From Ectothiorhodospira lacustris (GTDB lineage: Bacteria; Pseudomonadota; Gammaproteobacteria; Ectothiorhodospirales; Ectothiorhodospiraceae): DNA of 64,000 bases. The notes under the pieces are model-generated. The model worked only from the letters and a program-made list of their open reading frames with translations, had not been told where the DNA came from and made no database searches. Shown piece by piece: positions 31,660 to 41,715 of the stretch. The DNA lies in assembly GCF_022227845.1 (NCBI RefSeq), contig NZ_JAJNQN010000007.1, positions 1-64,000 of the forward strand, written 5' to 3'. Within the stretch, counting starts at the first letter, position 1. Every line of letters starts with the position of its first letter. A program made the position numbers and the translations under genes.

Positions 31660-33167
31660 GGCGTGGACACTCCTGTCGTGATGGTCTTGTCGGAGACGGG
31701 CTCGACGGTCAGCGTCAACCCATCGATGGCCTTGACATGGACGGTATCTCCCTTGGCCAGAGGGACATCGCAGCGGGCCAGCCAGGATTCGCTATGGACC
31801 CATACGCGCCCGCTGCCGCCGGAGAAACGCTTCATGACGGTGCCGGTGGCGCCGACGAGTTCTTCCCGTCCGGTGGTGACCTGTCGCTTGCGGATGCCCA
31901 CCAGCTTGCCCAGCACCCACATCAGGAAGATGGCGGAGACCAGGGCGGTGCCGCCCACCAGGGGCAGGGAGATGTGCAGGTTGGCCTCGTCCACCAGGAT
32001 GATGGAACCCACCACGAAGGCGGCGATGCCGCCGAAGCCCAGAATGCCGAAGCTGGGCAGGAAGGCCTCCGCGATCATGAAGACGATGCCCAGGAAGATA
32101 AGGGCCAGACCGGCGTAATTGATGGGCAGGACCTGGAAGGCGTACAGGGCCAGTACCAGGCAGATGGCCCCCACCACCCCGGGGAAGATGTTGCCGGGAT
32201 TGGCCAACTCGAAGATGATGCCGTAGATGCCCACCAGCATGAGGATGTAGGCGATGTTGGGATTGGTAATCACCGCCAGCAGGCGGGTGCGCCAGTCGGG
32301 TTCCAGCTCCACCAGTTGAAGGTTCTCGGTGTTGAGTTCACGTTCGCCCACCTCCAGCTTCACCACCCGGCCATGGATCCGGCCGAGCAGATCCTCCAGG
32401 CTTTCGGCCACCACGTCGATGACGTTCTTTTCCAGGGCATCGCTGGCGGTCAGGCTCACCGCCTCACGCACGGCCTCCTCCGCCCAGTCCGCATTACGCC
32501 CTCTCAACTCCGCCAGTCCGCGGATGTAGGCCACGGCATCCTCCAGTACCTTGCGTTCCATGGCCGTGGTGCCTCGGCGCGGCAGTGGCCTGGCCTCTTC
32601 TTCGACATCGGCTTCTGCGGCAGCCGATCCTCCTCCCTCATCTGCGGTCCCATTGCCCGCCGCCACATCCAGGCGCCGTTCGGAGTCGCCCCCCGGCCGG
32701 TCCTGGGGTTCGTCGGGCATGCCCGGCATCCCGCCCACCTGCACCGGCGTGGCCGAACCCAGGTTGGTGGCGGGGGCCATGGCGGCAATATGGCTGGCAT
32801 AGAGCAGATAGGTCCCCGCGCTGGCCGCCCTGGCGCCGGAAGGCGATACATACGTGACCACGGGAACGGGCGAGGACAGGATACCCTTGATCATGTCGCG
32901 CATGGCGGTATCCAGGCCGCCGGGGGTGTCCATGCGGACCACCACCACCTCGGCATTGCGCTCCCGCGCCTTCTCCAGCCCCCGCACGAAATAATCGCTG
33001 GTGGCGGGTCCGATGGCACCTTCCACGTTCAGGATCAGGGCAATCCTTCCCTCCCGGGCCTGGCTCACGAAGGCCAGCCCGCCCCCCAGGCACAGCAGCA
33101 GGAACCATAGCATCAGCCGGGCAGGAAATGATCGGGACGAATGGAAGGATCGGATCATGCGTATCAC
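31656..33167 (-). CDS. Long NfeD protein with ClpP-class serine protease domain
   Basis: About 503 residues. A signal segment ([16 protein letters not shown]) precedes a ClpP-like serine protease domain: [20 protein letters not shown], nucleophile Ser in [16 protein letters not shown], and a Lys general base in [17 protein letters not shown]. An acidic Gly/Ala-rich insert of about 55 residues lies between them (around 165-205). Four or five membrane helices and a C-terminal OB domain ([20 protein letters not shown]) follow. The start is GTG overlapping the PilZ-gene stop by four bases; an ATG at 33158 is an alternative. The stop overlaps the SPFH gene. Confidence 0.9.
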   Translation of the reverse strand: MIRMIRSFHSSRSFPARLMLWFLLLCLGGGLAFVSQAREGRIALILNVEGAIGPATSDYFVRGLEKARERNAEVVVVRMDTPGGLDTAMRDMIKGILSSPVPVVTYVSPSGARAASAGTYLLYASHIAAMAPATNLGSATPVQVGGMPGMPDEPQDRPGGDSERRLDVAAGNGTADEGGGSAAAEADVEEEARPLPRRGTTAMERKVLEDAVAYIRGLAELRGRNADWAEEAVREAVSLTASDALEKNVIDVVAESLEDLLGRIHGRVVKLEVGERELNTENLQLVELEPDWRTRLLAVITNPNIAYILMLVGIYGIIFELANPGNIFPGVVGAICLVLALYAFQVLPINYAGLALIFLGIVFMIAEAFLPSFGILGFGGIAAFVVGSIILVDEANLHISLPLVGGTALVSAIFLMWVLGKLVGIRKRQVTTGREELVGATGTVMKRFSGGSGRVWVHSESWLARCDVPLAKGDTVHVKAIDGLTLTVEPVSDKTITTGVSTP

Positions 33168-33550
33168 GACGAATGGACCTCGTACAGTGCGGCCAGGTCA
33201 CGTTCCAGCAGAGACTCGTCACCCAGATTGAGCTCTACCAGACGTTTGAGATGCTGGGCACTCTCCAGTTCCATCTGGGTGATCCGAAGCCCCAGATCCC
33301 GACCGTCGATACGCTGCAGCTGCACCATGAGCAGGATGTCCAGGTCTTCGGCCAAGGGCACCCGCAGGTAGGCGTATTCGCCCAGCCGACGTTGCGGCAT
33401 GGACCGGGAAGTTCGCACCAGTACCCCCTGCAGGGAGAGATCCACCAACTCCACCGGGGTCTCGTCGGGAGACTCCAGGGTCATGTAGGCCACACCCTTG
33501 AAGCTGACCCGATGAAAATGCCGCCGTTCCTGACTGTGTTCTTCGCTCAT
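33164..33550 (-). CDS. PilZ domain protein
   Basis: A 128-residue single-domain PilZ protein. The c-di-GMP-binding arginine motif is QERRHFHRVSFKG (RxxxR) near residues 9-15, and the second motif is VDLSLQGVLV (DxSxxG). The rest is a short beta barrel with a helical tail (ESAQHLKRLVELNLGDES). It probably acts as a c-di-GMP effector. It is the first gene of a unit continuing with nfeD by a four-base overlap, an unusual pairing. It is divergent from the RDD gene. Confidence 0.88.
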   Translation of the reverse strand: MSEEHSQERRHFHRVSFKGVAYMTLESPDETPVELVDLSLQGVLVRTSRSMPQRRLGEYAYLRVPLAEDLDILLMVQLQRIDGRDLGLRITQMELESAQHLKRLVELNLGDESLLERDLAALYEVHSS

Positions 33551-33629
33551 GGGGTCCTCGTCGCATGCTCGTGGCAGGGGATCCGGTCATCCACCGATCT
33601 CCCACGAGTATAAGACCGCGACGGGTGCT

Positions 33630-33660
33630 TTGCTGAAAAGCCCACGGCCGGGGCTATAAT
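33630..33660 (+). promoter_or_regulatory. Candidate promoter of the RDD gene
   Basis: A perfect TATAAT -10 (33655-33660) with TTGCTG (33630-33635) at a 19-base spacing, 62 bases before the RDD start. Confidence 0.5.
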
Positions 33661-33722
33661 GCCCGCCCATCCCGTGGCTTCATCAGTCCCACAGACACGC
33701 ACCGACGCAGCCGGAACTTGCC

Positions 33723-34244
33723 ATGACCGACCCCCAGACGCCCGTACCCCTTCCGCCCATCGGCATCCTGCGCCGCCTGGTCTGCATCCTCTATGAGAGC
33801 ATGCTGCTCCTGGCCGTGCTCATGCTGGCCGCGCTGGGGATCACCCTGCTCACCGGCATCACCGAGGAAAGCCCCCTCTTTCCGTTGTTTACCCTGTTGA
33901 TCCTGTGCGTGGCTTTTTTGTATTTCGGCGGGTTCTGGACTCGGGGCGGCGTCTCCCTGGCCATGCAGACCTGGCGCATCCAGCTGGTGGGCAGGCGGGG
34001 GCAGACCGTCACCTGGATGCATGCCATGCGCCGTTTCCTGACGGCCCTGCTGCAGTGGGTGGTGATACTGGCTGGCATCCAGGCCTGGCGCACCGGCCTG
34101 TGGCCCGTGGCGCTGGGGGTGCTGGCGGTGGTAGGCGGCGGGCTGATCTGGAGCTGGCGCCACCCCCAGAAACTCATGCTGCATGACCTGCTGTCGGACA
34201 CCCGTCTGGTGCGCCTGCCGGATCACAAGAAAAAAGGGGTTTGA
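33723..34244 (+). CDS. RDD family membrane protein
   Basis: A 173-residue membrane protein. The RDD-type N-terminus IGILRRLVCILYESMLLLAV lacks the literal R-D-D (RLVCILYE). Three to four hydrophobic helices follow, with conserved YFGGFWTRGGVSLAMQTWRIQLV and the C-terminal LHDLLSDTRLVRLP. The family is widespread; some members are Na+/H+ antiporters, but the function of this type is unknown. It is convergent with lptG, a common gammaproteobacterial arrangement. Confidence 0.85.
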   Translation: MTDPQTPVPLPPIGILRRLVCILYESMLLLAVLMLAALGITLLTGITEESPLFPLFTLLILCVAFLYFGGFWTRGGVSLAMQTWRIQLVGRRGQTVTWMHAMRRFLTALLQWVVILAGIQAWRTGLWPVALGVLAVVGGGLIWSWRHPQKLMLHDLLSDTRLVRLPDHKKKGV

Positions 34245-34264
34245 ACAGCCGATGACTCCCGGGC

Positions 34265-35326
34265 TTAGCGCACCCGGCGCAAGGCCCACAGGGCCACCAA
34301 CAGAAACACCGTCAGCGGCAGCGCGGCGCTGAGAAAGGGGGGGATCCCGTACACCAGCCCCATGTGGTTCAGGGTGCGGTTGAGCAGGTGGAACCCTACC
34401 CCGATCAGGATGCCGATGAACAACCGCTGCCCCGCCCCACCGGTGCGCAGGGAACCGAATATGAAGGGTATCGCCAGCAGCAGCATCACCAGACTGGACA
34501 ACGGAGTGGTGAAGCGGGTCCAGAAGGCCAGCTCGTAGGGGGCCGACTCCAGGTTGTTCTCCCGCAGATAGGTGATGTAGCGGGCCAGTGACCAGGCAGA
34601 CATCTGCCGGGGTTCCACCACGATGACGTCAAACAGCTCAGGGGCCAGCAGCCGGTCCCATCGTTCCATGTCCACCCGTTCCGCCCGTATCCCCGTGGAC
34701 GAGATGTGACTGCGCACCACGTCTTCCATGATCCAGACACCCTCCCGGTAACGGGCCTGACCGGCCTGGACCGACTCCACCAGGCGCCCGGTATCGTCGA
34801 ACCGGTAGATGCGCAGATCCTGCAGCCGCAGCCCCGGCATGATGGTGCGGACATTCAGGAACCGATCCCCGTCCCTGGCCCACAGACCGCCACTGCCCAC
34901 ATGGACCTGATCGGAATGGGAGAAGGTGCGCAGACTCTGGGCCTGACGCTCTGCGGCCGGCGCCACCACCTCCCCCAGCAGCACCGCCACCACCATCATG
35001 ACCAGCCCGGCCTGCAGCACGGCGTTGACGATGCGGGAAACGGACAACCCGGCCGCCCGCATGGCGGTGAGTTCGCTGTTCTCGGCGGCGGTACCCAGAC
35101 TAAGCAGAGTGCCCAGCAGCACTGCGGTGGGAAACAGCTCATAGAGCCGACGGGGAATGGTGAGGGCCGTGTAGGTCACGGCCTGGATCCAGCCGTAGGC
35201 CCCCTGCCCCACGTCATCCAGCTCACCGATGAAGGTGAAGGCCACATCCAGTGCGGTCAGCACCAGCAGGGCCAGCAGGGTGCCGCCGATCACCTGGCGA
35301 GCGATGTACAGGCGCAGGATCATCAT
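34265..35326 (-). CDS. lptG: LPS export permease LptG
   Basis: A 353-residue LptF/LptG-family permease with six membrane helices in two groups of three and a periplasmic beta-jellyroll domain between (about 100-260, SGGLWARDGDRFLNVRTIMPG). N-terminus: LRLYIARQVIGGTLLALLVLTALD. AAENSELTAMRAAGLSVSRI is the coupling-helix region that contacts LptB. It extracts LPS from the inner membrane with LptF and LptB2. The ATG at 35326 overlaps the lptF stop by four bases; the frame extends upstream inside lptF but is not used. Confidence 0.95.
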   Translation of the reverse strand: MMILRLYIARQVIGGTLLALLVLTALDVAFTFIGELDDVGQGAYGWIQAVTYTALTIPRRLYELFPTAVLLGTLLSLGTAAENSELTAMRAAGLSVSRIVNAVLQAGLVMMVVAVLLGEVVAPAAERQAQSLRTFSHSDQVHVGSGGLWARDGDRFLNVRTIMPGLRLQDLRIYRFDDTGRLVESVQAGQARYREGVWIMEDVVRSHISSTGIRAERVDMERWDRLLAPELFDVIVVEPRQMSAWSLARYITYLRENNLESAPYELAFWTRFTTPLSSLVMLLLAIPFIFGSLRTGGAGQRLFIGILIGVGFHLLNRTLNHMGLVYGIPPFLSAALPLTVFLLVALWALRRVR

Positions 35327-36432
35327 GCCGGCAGCTCCTTGCGACGCCAGGCCATCATCAACCAGCGCAGGCCATAGCGATGCACCAGCAGATGGATCAG
35401 CAGGACCACCACCAGGGCATGCACCCACCACATACCCAGCCAGGCCGGAGAGACACCATCCGCATACCAGGACTGAGCCATGATCTGCAGCTGGGCATAG
35501 ACCACGTAGACGGCCACGCCCAGGGCCAGCTTGGCAAATCGGCCCTGTCGAGGCGAGGTATAGGACAACGGCAACGCCACCAGGGCCAGCAACAGCATGG
35601 AGATGGGGGCCGCCAGCCGCCATTGCAGCTCGGCCCGGTAGTCCAGCCGCTCCGATCCCAGCAGGGTCAGGGTGGGCACGTTGTCAGTACGACTGCGCAC
35701 CGATACGGCATCGGGTTCCGGCATCCTCACCCCATGGGTCTTGAATTCGATGATGCGAAAATCCAGGTCCCCCGGACTGCCCTCGTAGCGGAAACCATCC
35801 CGCAGGACGAAAAAACGCTGGCCGGATGCCGGGTCCACCTGCTGGGTGGCCGTGCGCGCCACCACCACCTCGGTCTGGTCTCCCATGCGGCGCTGAATGA
35901 AGACGTTGTTCATGGTGCGGCGCTCATCAGAGAAGGATTCCACGAACAGCACCACGCCGCCGAACCCGGCCCGGGTGAACCGTCCCGGCGTGACCCCCAT
36001 GAGATCGGAACGCTGGCTCGCCTCGGCACGGATCTGGTCCACCATAAGGGAGGTCTGGGGTGAGACGAACAGGGACATCAGGGCCAGGATCAGGGTCAGC
36101 GGCAGGGCCAGGATGAGGATGGTGCGGTACAGGCGGCCATACCCCACGCCGGCGGCCATCAGGGCCGCCATCTCGCTGTCCTTGTAGAGTCTGCCCAGGG
36201 AAAGCATCAGCGCCAGGAACAGGGAGACGGGCAACAGCAGGATCAGGCCGTTGAACGTGCCCAGGACCAGGATGGGCGGCAGCACATCACCGGGGATGCG
36301 GCCTTCGGCCGCTTCCCGCAGCAGCCGGGCCAGGACACCGCCCATGATGATCAGCAGCAACACCAGGGTCACGGCGAGCTGGGTGAACAGCATCTCCCGG
36401 ACCAGATAGCGGTCAAGCACCTTCAGGCGCAT
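35323..36432 (-). CDS. lptF: LPS export permease LptF
   Basis: A 369-residue LptF with six membrane helices and a periplasmic jellyroll. N-terminus: LKVLDRYLVREMLFTQLAVTLVLLLIIMGG. The coupling region is LYKDSEMAALMAAGVGYGRL. YRAELQWRLAAPISMLLLALVALPLSY marks the start of the second helix group. It works with LptG and LptB in the inner-membrane LPS extractor. It is divergent from pepA, as in E. coli. Confidence 0.95.
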   Translation of the reverse strand: MRLKVLDRYLVREMLFTQLAVTLVLLLIIMGGVLARLLREAAEGRIPGDVLPPILVLGTFNGLILLLPVSLFLALMLSLGRLYKDSEMAALMAAGVGYGRLYRTILILALPLTLILALMSLFVSPQTSLMVDQIRAEASQRSDLMGVTPGRFTRAGFGGVVLFVESFSDERRTMNNVFIQRRMGDQTEVVVARTATQQVDPASGQRFFVLRDGFRYEGSPGDLDFRIIEFKTHGVRMPEPDAVSVRSRTDNVPTLTLLGSERLDYRAELQWRLAAPISMLLLALVALPLSYTSPRQGRFAKLALGVAVYVVYAQLQIMAQSWYADGVSPAWLGMWWVHALVVVLLIHLLVHRYGLRWLMMAWRRKELPA

Positions 36433-36463
36433 GCCGCCGCGGCCCCGACGCCCTGGGCGCCTG

Positions 36464-36493
36464 TTGGTGAAGAGAACGGATTTTCCATAGAAT
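36464..36493 (+). promoter_or_regulatory. Candidate pepA promoter
   Basis: TTGGTG (36464-36469), an 18-base spacer and TAGAAT (36488-36493), 85 bases before the pepA start in the lptF-pepA divergent gap. Confidence 0.5.
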
Positions 36494-36578
36494 GGACAAA
36501 CTCTTGTCAGTCGTGGGCGGGCTGATGGGCACGACCCCTGCCCTCCCCCATACTCCCCAGCATCCCCCGAGGAACGGC

Positions 36579-38072
36579 ATGGAATTCACAGTCGAAAGTA
36601 CCCACCCCGCAGAACAGCGCAGCGCCTGCCTCGTTGCAGGGGTGTTCGAGCGCCGTAAGCTCTCCGCCGCCGCCAAAGCCCTGGACGAGGCCACCGGCGG
36701 CGCCATCAGCACCCTCGTCAAGCGGGGTGACATGGACGGCGAGCGTGGGCAGTGCCTGTGGCTGCATCACGTCCCCAACGATATCGCGGACCGGATCCTG
36801 CTGGTCGGCTGCGGTAAGGAACGGGAGTTCGGTGAAGCCGCCTTCCGCCAGGTCACCGCCGCCATGGTGGGCGCCCTCCGGCACAGCGGCGCCGACAGGG
36901 TGCACAATTATCTCACGGATCTGCCGGTGAAGGGACATGACCTGGAATGGAAGCTGGTGCAGAGCGTGCTGGTGGTAGAAGACGGCCTCTACCGCTTCGA
37001 CGAATTCAAGAGCAGCAAGAAATCCGGCCATGGCGCCCTCAAGCGCATGGTCCTCAACGTAGCCGATGCCAAGGATCTGGAAACCGGCGCCCAGGCCATG
37101 GCCCGCGCCTCTGCCACCGCCTTGGGCATGGCCCTGACCCGGGACCTGGCCAACCGTCCCGGCAATGTCTGCACCCCCACCCACCTGGCGGAACAGGCCC
37201 GGCAACTCAAGAAGGCCTATAAAGACCTGAAACTGGAAGTACTGGACGAGGAAGAGATGGAAAAGCTGGGCATGGGTGCCCTGCTGGCGGTCTCCCGCGG
37301 CTCCGAACAGCCGGCCAAACTCATCGTCATGGACTACCGGGGCGGTAAAAAGGGCGACAAGCCCGTGGTCCTGGTGGGCAAGGGCATCACCTTCGACACC
37401 GGCGGCATCTCCATCAAGCCCGGCGAGGCCATGGACGAGATGAAGTTCGACATGGGCGGCGCGGCGGCGGTCATGGGTACCATGAAGGCCGTGGCCGAAC
37501 TCAAACTGCCCATGAACATCATCGGTGTCATCGCCGCCGCCGAGAACATGCCCGACGGCAAGGCCATCAAGCCCGGCGACATCGTCACCACCCTCTCGGG
37601 GCAGACGGTGGAGATCCTCAACACCGACGCCGAGGGCCGGCTGGTGCTGTGTGACGCCCTGACGTATGTGGAACGCTTCGATCCGGAAGTGGTGGTGGAC
37701 ATGGCCACGCTCACCGGCGCCTGCATCATCGCCCTGGGCCATCAGGCCTCGGCGGTACTGGGCAATCACGGCCCGCTCATCAACGAGTTGCTGGCCGCGG
37801 GCAAGCACAGCGGCGACCGGGTCTGGGAGATGCCCCTGTGGGATGAATACCAGGAACAGCTCAAGAGCAATTTCGCCGACATGGCCAATATCGGCGGTCG
37901 TCCCGCAGGCACCATCACCGCAGCCTGTTTCCTGTCCCGGTTCACCAAGAAGTACAAGTGGGCCCACCTGGACATCGCGGGGGTGGCCTGGAAGAGCGGC
38001 AAGGAAAAGGGTTCCACCGGGCGTCCGGTGCCGTTGCTGATGCAGTTTCTGGCCGACCGGGTGAAGGACTAG
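36579..38072 (+). CDS. pepA: Leucyl aminopeptidase PepA
   Basis: A 497-residue M17 aminopeptidase, the usual length (E. coli 503). The C-terminal catalytic domain has GKGITFDTGGISIKPGEAMD (Lys and Asp ligands), KFDMGGAAAVMG and NTDAEGRLVLCDAL (metal ligands and catalytic Arg). It forms hexamers that trim N-terminal residues from peptides; PepA is also a DNA-binding co-factor for Xer recombination and carAB control in E. coli. GAGGAA precedes the ATG at 36579; an in-frame ATG at 36492 lacks support. It heads pepA-holC-valS. Confidence 0.95.
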   Translation: MEFTVESTHPAEQRSACLVAGVFERRKLSAAAKALDEATGGAISTLVKRGDMDGERGQCLWLHHVPNDIADRILLVGCGKEREFGEAAFRQVTAAMVGALRHSGADRVHNYLTDLPVKGHDLEWKLVQSVLVVEDGLYRFDEFKSSKKSGHGALKRMVLNVADAKDLETGAQAMARASATALGMALTRDLANRPGNVCTPTHLAEQARQLKKAYKDLKLEVLDEEEMEKLGMGALLAVSRGSEQPAKLIVMDYRGGKKGDKPVVLVGKGITFDTGGISIKPGEAMDEMKFDMGGAAAVMGTMKAVAELKLPMNIIGVIAAAENMPDGKAIKPGDIVTTLSGQTVEILNTDAEGRLVLCDALTYVERFDPEVVVDMATLTGACIIALGHQASAVLGNHGPLINELLAAGKHSGDRVWEMPLWDEYQEQLKSNFADMANIGGRPAGTITAACFLSRFTKKYKWAHLDIAGVAWKSGKEKGSTGRPVPLLMQFLADRVKD

Positions 38073-38117
38073 ACGGCATCCTGCTCCTCCGGGGAACCCC
38101 TTCCCTCACCCCACAAC

Positions 38118-38204
38118 CCCCATCCCAAGGGGAGAGGGGCTTTTACCAGCCTTCTTCCCTTGGGATGGGGCTTTTACCACCCTTCTCCCCTAAGGGGAGA
38201 AGGG
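38118..38204. repeat. Paired hairpins between pepA and holC
   Basis: A perfect 14-base inverted repeat CCCCATCCCAAGGG (38118-38131) / CCCTTGGGATGGGG (38157-38170) is followed by CCCTTCTCCCC (38180-38190), TAA and GGGGAGAAGGG (38194-38204). A short direct repeat GGGGCTTTTACCA occurs twice (38137, 38168). They belong to the window's CTCCCC hairpin family and occupy most of the 180-base gap. Confidence 0.75.
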
Positions 38205-38252
38205 CCGGGGATGAGGGGAAAACCGGCCACCGGACAACGAATGCGGCACACC

Positions 38253-38675
38253 ATGACCCGAGTCGATTTTTACACCATCAAGAGCGACCAGCCCCAGGCC
38301 CGTCTGACCACCGCCTGCCGGCTGATCCACAAGGCCTTCGGACTGGGGCACCGGGTGCATGTGCATACCGGCGCCCCCGGCTTGTCACGACAACTGGATG
38401 AACTGCTGTGGACCTTCCGGGACGATGCCTTCATCCCCCACGAGATCAACCCCCAGGACACCGACATGCCGGTAAGCATCGGCCATGACCGGGTCCCGCC
38501 CACGGCGCGGGATCTGCTGCTGAACCTGGCCGAGACCGTGCCCCAGGGTTATGAAGGCTTTGCCCGGGTGGCGGAGATCGTCAACGAGGATCCCGTGGTG
38601 AAACAGGCCGGGCGCGACCGCTTCCGCTACTACCGGGAACACGGCTGCGACCTGCACCACCACCCGCTGGGATGA
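38253..38675 (+). CDS. holC: DNA polymerase III chi subunit
   Basis: A 140-residue HolC (E. coli 147). Family features: [29 protein letters not shown] at the start, then [36 protein letters not shown] and [17 protein letters not shown] at the end. Chi links the clamp loader to SSB. The ATG at 38253 is the family start. Position between pepA and valS is conserved across gammaproteobacteria. Its stop may overlap an upstream valS start codon (38672). Confidence 0.93.
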   Translation: MTRVDFYTIKSDQPQARLTTACRLIHKAFGLGHRVHVHTGAPGLSRQLDELLWTFRDDAFIPHEINPQDTDMPVSIGHDRVPPTARDLLLNLAETVPQGYEGFARVAEIVNEDPVVKQAGRDRFRYYREHGCDLHHHPLG

Positions 38676-38737
38676 CCACTCCCACCGAAAAGCATCATAT
38701 AATCCGCCACTTCCGCCCGCACCCAGACACAGGCACC

Positions 38738-41500
38738 ATGGACAAGACTTACGACCCCCACGCCATCGAGCAAGCCATCTACCAGGAATGGGAGGGCCGC
38801 GGCTGGTTCGCTCCCGCGGGTGAGGGCACGCCCTACTGCATCATGCTGCCGCCACCCAACGTCACCGGCACCCTGCACATGGGCCACGCCTTCCAGGACA
38901 CCCTGATGGACACCCTCATCCGCTACCACCGGATGCGGGGCGACAACACCCTCTGGCAGGGGGGCACCGACCATGCGGGCATCGCCACCCAGATGGTGGT
39001 GGAACGCCGGCTGGCCCGGGACGGCCAGTCCCGTCACGACCTGGGCCGGGAGGCCTTCCTGGACAAGGTATGGGAATGGCGGGACCACTCCGGCAACCAG
39101 ATCCAGCAACAGCTGCGTCGCCTGGGCACCTCCATCGACTGGCACCGGGAGCGCTTCACCATGGATGCCGGCCTGTCCCGGGCGGTGACCGAGGTCTTCG
39201 TGCGCCTGTACGAGGAAGGCCTGATCTATCGCGGCAAGCGCCTGGTGAACTGGGACCCGGTACTGCACACCGCCGTCTCCGACCTGGAAGTGATCTCCGA
39301 GGAGGAACAGGGCAAGCTCTGGCACCTGCGCTACCCCCTGAGCGACGGTTCCGGTCATCTGGTGGTGGCCACCACCCGCCCGGAAACCATGCTGGGGGAT
39401 ACCGCCGTGGCGGTGAATCCGGAGGATGAGCGCTATCGCCACCTCATCGGCAAGACCGTGATCCTGCCCCTCACCGGCCGCGAGATCCCCGTGATCGCCG
39501 ACGACTACGTGGACCCGGAATTCGGTTCCGGCTGCGTGAAGATCACCCCCGCCCACGATTTCAACGACTACGCCGTGGGCAGCCGGCACGATCTGCCCAT
39601 GATCAACATCTTCACCGTGGATGCCCGCATCAACGATGCCGCGCCCGAAACCTACCGCGACCTGGACCGCTTCGACGCCCGTCGGCAGATCATCGCCGAC
39701 CTGGAGGCCCAGGGCCTGCTGGAGCGCATCGACGACCACAAGCTCATGGTGCCCCGGGGTGACCGCAGCGGCGCCGTCATCGAGCCCTTCCTCACCGACC
39801 AGTGGTACGTGAAGGCCGCGCCCCTGGCCGAGCCCGCCATCCAGGCGGTGGAAGACGGCCGCATCCGCTTCGTGCCCGAGAACTGGAGCAAGACCTATTT
39901 CGAATGGATGCGCAACATCGAGGACTGGTGCATCTCCCGCCAGATCTGGTGGGGCCACCGCATCCCCGCCTGGTACGACGAGGCCGGCAACATCTACGTG
40001 GGCGAGGACGAGACCGCAGTACGCCGCAAGCACCAACTGGGGGATGAGGTGCGCCTGACCCAGGACCCGGACGTGCTGGACACCTGGTTCAGCTCCGCCC
40101 TGTGGCCCTTCTCCACCCTGGGCTGGCCGGAGCAGACCTCGGAACTCAAAACCTTCTACCCCACCGCGGTACTGGTCACCGGCTTTGACATCATCTTCTT
40201 CTGGGTGGCCCGCATGATCATGATGGGCCTCAAGTTCATGGATGATGTGCCCTTCCGGGAGGTCTATGTCACCGGCCTGATCCGCGATGCGGAGGGCCAG
40301 AAGATGTCCAAGTCCAAGGGCAACGTGCTCGACCCCATCGACCTCATCGACGGCATCAGCCTGGAAGACCTGCTGGCCAAGCGCACCACCGGGCTGATGC
40401 AACCGCAGATGGAAAAGCGCATCGCTCAGGCCACCCGCAAGCAGTTCCCCGACGGCATCCCCGCCTTCGGCACCGACGCCCTGCGCTTTACCCTGGCGGC
40501 CCTGGCCTCCAGCGGCCGGGACATCAAGTTCGACCTGGGCCGCATCGAAGGCTACCGCAACTTCTGCAACAAGCTGTGGAACGCAGCCCGCTACGTGCTC
40601 ATGAACACCGAGGGCCAGGACACGGGCCTCGGCGGCGGAGCGGTAGAACTGTCCCTGGCGGATCGCTGGATCACCTCCCGCCTGCAGGACACCATCGCCG
40701 AGACCCACCGCCAGCTGGGGGCATATCGCTTCGACCTGGCGGCCAAGGCCCTGTACGAGTTCACCTGGTACGACTACTGTGACTGGTATCTGGAGTTGTG
40801 CAAACCGGTACTCACCGGCGAAGACAGCAGCGAGGCCGCCCGCCGCGGCACCCGCCGCACCCTGGTGCAGGTGCTGGAGACCCTGCTGCGCCTGATGCAC
40901 CCGGTGATGCCCTTCATTACTGAAGCCATCTGGCGCCAGGTGGCCCCGCTGGCCGGCGTGACCGGCGACACCCTCATGCACCGCCCCTACCCGTTGGTGG
41001 ACGAGGCCCTGAAAGATGCCGACGCAGAGCAGGAGATCGAGTGGGTGAAGACCTTCATCCTGGGCATGCGCCGCATCCGCGCCGAAATGGACATCTCCCC
41101 CGGCAAGCCCCTGCCCGTGCTGCTGGACAACTGGAAGCCGGAAGATCAGGCCCGCTTCGCCGCCAACCAGGGCTTCATCCGGTTCCTGGCCAGACCCGAG
41201 TCGGTGCAGTGGCTGGAAGGCACCGAGGCCCCGGAATCTGCCATGACCCTGGTGGGCGAGATGCGCCTTTTGATCCCCCTGGCGGGTCTGATCGACAAGG
41301 ACGCGGAAATCGCCCGTCTGGAAAAGGAAATCGCCAAGGTGCAGAAGAACCTGGCCCAGTGCGAGGGCAAGCTCGCCAACGCGGGCTTCGTGGAGCGTGC
41401 CCCGGCCGAAGTCGTGGCCAAGGAGCGGGAGCGGGTGGCCGAAATGGGAACGACCCTGCGGGAGCTGGAAGCCCAGCTGGAGAAGATCCGACGACTGTGA
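38738..41500 (+). CDS. valS: Valyl-tRNA synthetase
   Basis: A 920-residue class I synthetase. The HIGH motif is [16 protein letters not shown] and the KMSKS motif is [15 protein letters not shown]. The CP1 editing domain includes [22 protein letters not shown] and [22 protein letters not shown]. The C-terminal arm is a coiled coil ([20 protein letters not shown]), as in ValS. I chose the ATG at 38738 because [18 protein letters not shown] aligns with the E. coli start; an ATG at 38672 overlapping the holC stop is in frame. A hairpin follows 20 bases after the stop. Confidence 0.96.
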   Translation: MDKTYDPHAIEQAIYQEWEGRGWFAPAGEGTPYCIMLPPPNVTGTLHMGHAFQDTLMDTLIRYHRMRGDNTLWQGGTDHAGIATQMVVERRLARDGQSRHDLGREAFLDKVWEWRDHSGNQIQQQLRRLGTSIDWHRERFTMDAGLSRAVTEVFVRLYEEGLIYRGKRLVNWDPVLHTAVSDLEVISEEEQGKLWHLRYPLSDGSGHLVVATTRPETMLGDTAVAVNPEDERYRHLIGKTVILPLTGREIPVIADDYVDPEFGSGCVKITPAHDFNDYAVGSRHDLPMINIFTVDARINDAAPETYRDLDRFDARRQIIADLEAQGLLERIDDHKLMVPRGDRSGAVIEPFLTDQWYVKAAPLAEPAIQAVEDGRIRFVPENWSKTYFEWMRNIEDWCISRQIWWGHRIPAWYDEAGNIYVGEDETAVRRKHQLGDEVRLTQDPDVLDTWFSSALWPFSTLGWPEQTSELKTFYPTAVLVTGFDIIFFWVARMIMMGLKFMDDVPFREVYVTGLIRDAEGQKMSKSKGNVLDPIDLIDGISLEDLLAKRTTGLMQPQMEKRIAQATRKQFPDGIPAFGTDALRFTLAALASSGRDIKFDLGRIEGYRNFCNKLWNAARYVLMNTEGQDTGLGGGAVELSLADRWITSRLQDTIAETHRQLGAYRFDLAAKALYEFTWYDYCDWYLELCKPVLTGEDSSEAARRGTRRTLVQVLETLLRLMHPVMPFITEAIWRQVAPLAGVTGDTLMHRPYPLVDEALKDADAEQEIEWVKTFILGMRRIRAEMDISPGKPLPVLLDNWKPEDQARFAANQGFIRFLARPESVQWLEGTEAPESAMTLVGEMRLLIPLAGLIDKDAEIARLEKEIAKVQKNLAQCEGKLANAGFVERAPAEVVAKERERVAEMGTTLRELEAQLEKIRRL

Positions 41501-41520
41501 GGCCGCGCACTGGGTCAAAG

Positions 41521-41546
41521 CCCCTCTCCCGCTGGCGGGAGAGGGG
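41521..41546 (+). terminator. Hairpin after valS
   Basis: CCCCTCTCCCGC and GCGGGAGAGGGG form a perfect 12-bp stem with a TG loop. No T-run follows directly. It is a member of the CTCCCC hairpin family and may separate valS from the regulated cowN gene. Confidence 0.55.
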
Positions 41547-41577
41547 TTGGGGTGAGGGCCTCAAAAAGCCCCCAACC

Positions 41578-41593
41578 TGTCACATTCACTACA
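41578..41593 (+). promoter_or_regulatory. NifA upstream activator sequence
   Basis: TGTCACATTCACTACA fits TGT-N4-T-N5-ACA, the canonical NifA enhancer, at every fixed base. It lies about 72 bases upstream of the sigma-54 promoter of the cowN gene, in the usual range. Confidence 0.8.
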
Positions 41594-41637
41594 ATCCCCC
41601 GCACATCCTGCGCCCTGCTCCGGCAATTCCAGAAGAT

Positions 41638-41650
41638 TAACAAACACTTA
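41638..41650 (+). promoter_or_regulatory. Candidate IHF site
   Basis: TAACAAACACTTA matches WATCAANNNNTTR with one mismatch. It lies between the NifA site and the sigma-54 promoter, where IHF bends DNA in nif promoters, and the surrounding DNA is unusually A/T rich for this window. Confidence 0.6.
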
Positions 41651-41664
41651 CAAACTCAAAAAAC

Positions 41665-41680
41665 TGGCTCGATATTTGCA
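41665..41680 (+). promoter_or_regulatory. Sigma-54 (-24/-12) promoter of cowN
   Basis: TGGCTCGATATTTGCA matches TGGCACRNNNNTTGCW except for one base (T for A). The GG and GC elements are spaced by 12, as required. Transcription would begin near 41691, about 25 bases before the GTG start. Confidence 0.85.
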
Positions 41681-41715
41681 TAATATTCAGAAAAACCGAA
41701 TCAAGGAGCCCGTTC

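Noticed and set aside
38630-41518. A 962-codon open frame on the minus strand opposite valS
   Set aside because: It is the high-GC shadow of valS: low-complexity Gly/Val/His/Gln composition, no family motifs, and the plus-strand frame is a complete ValS.
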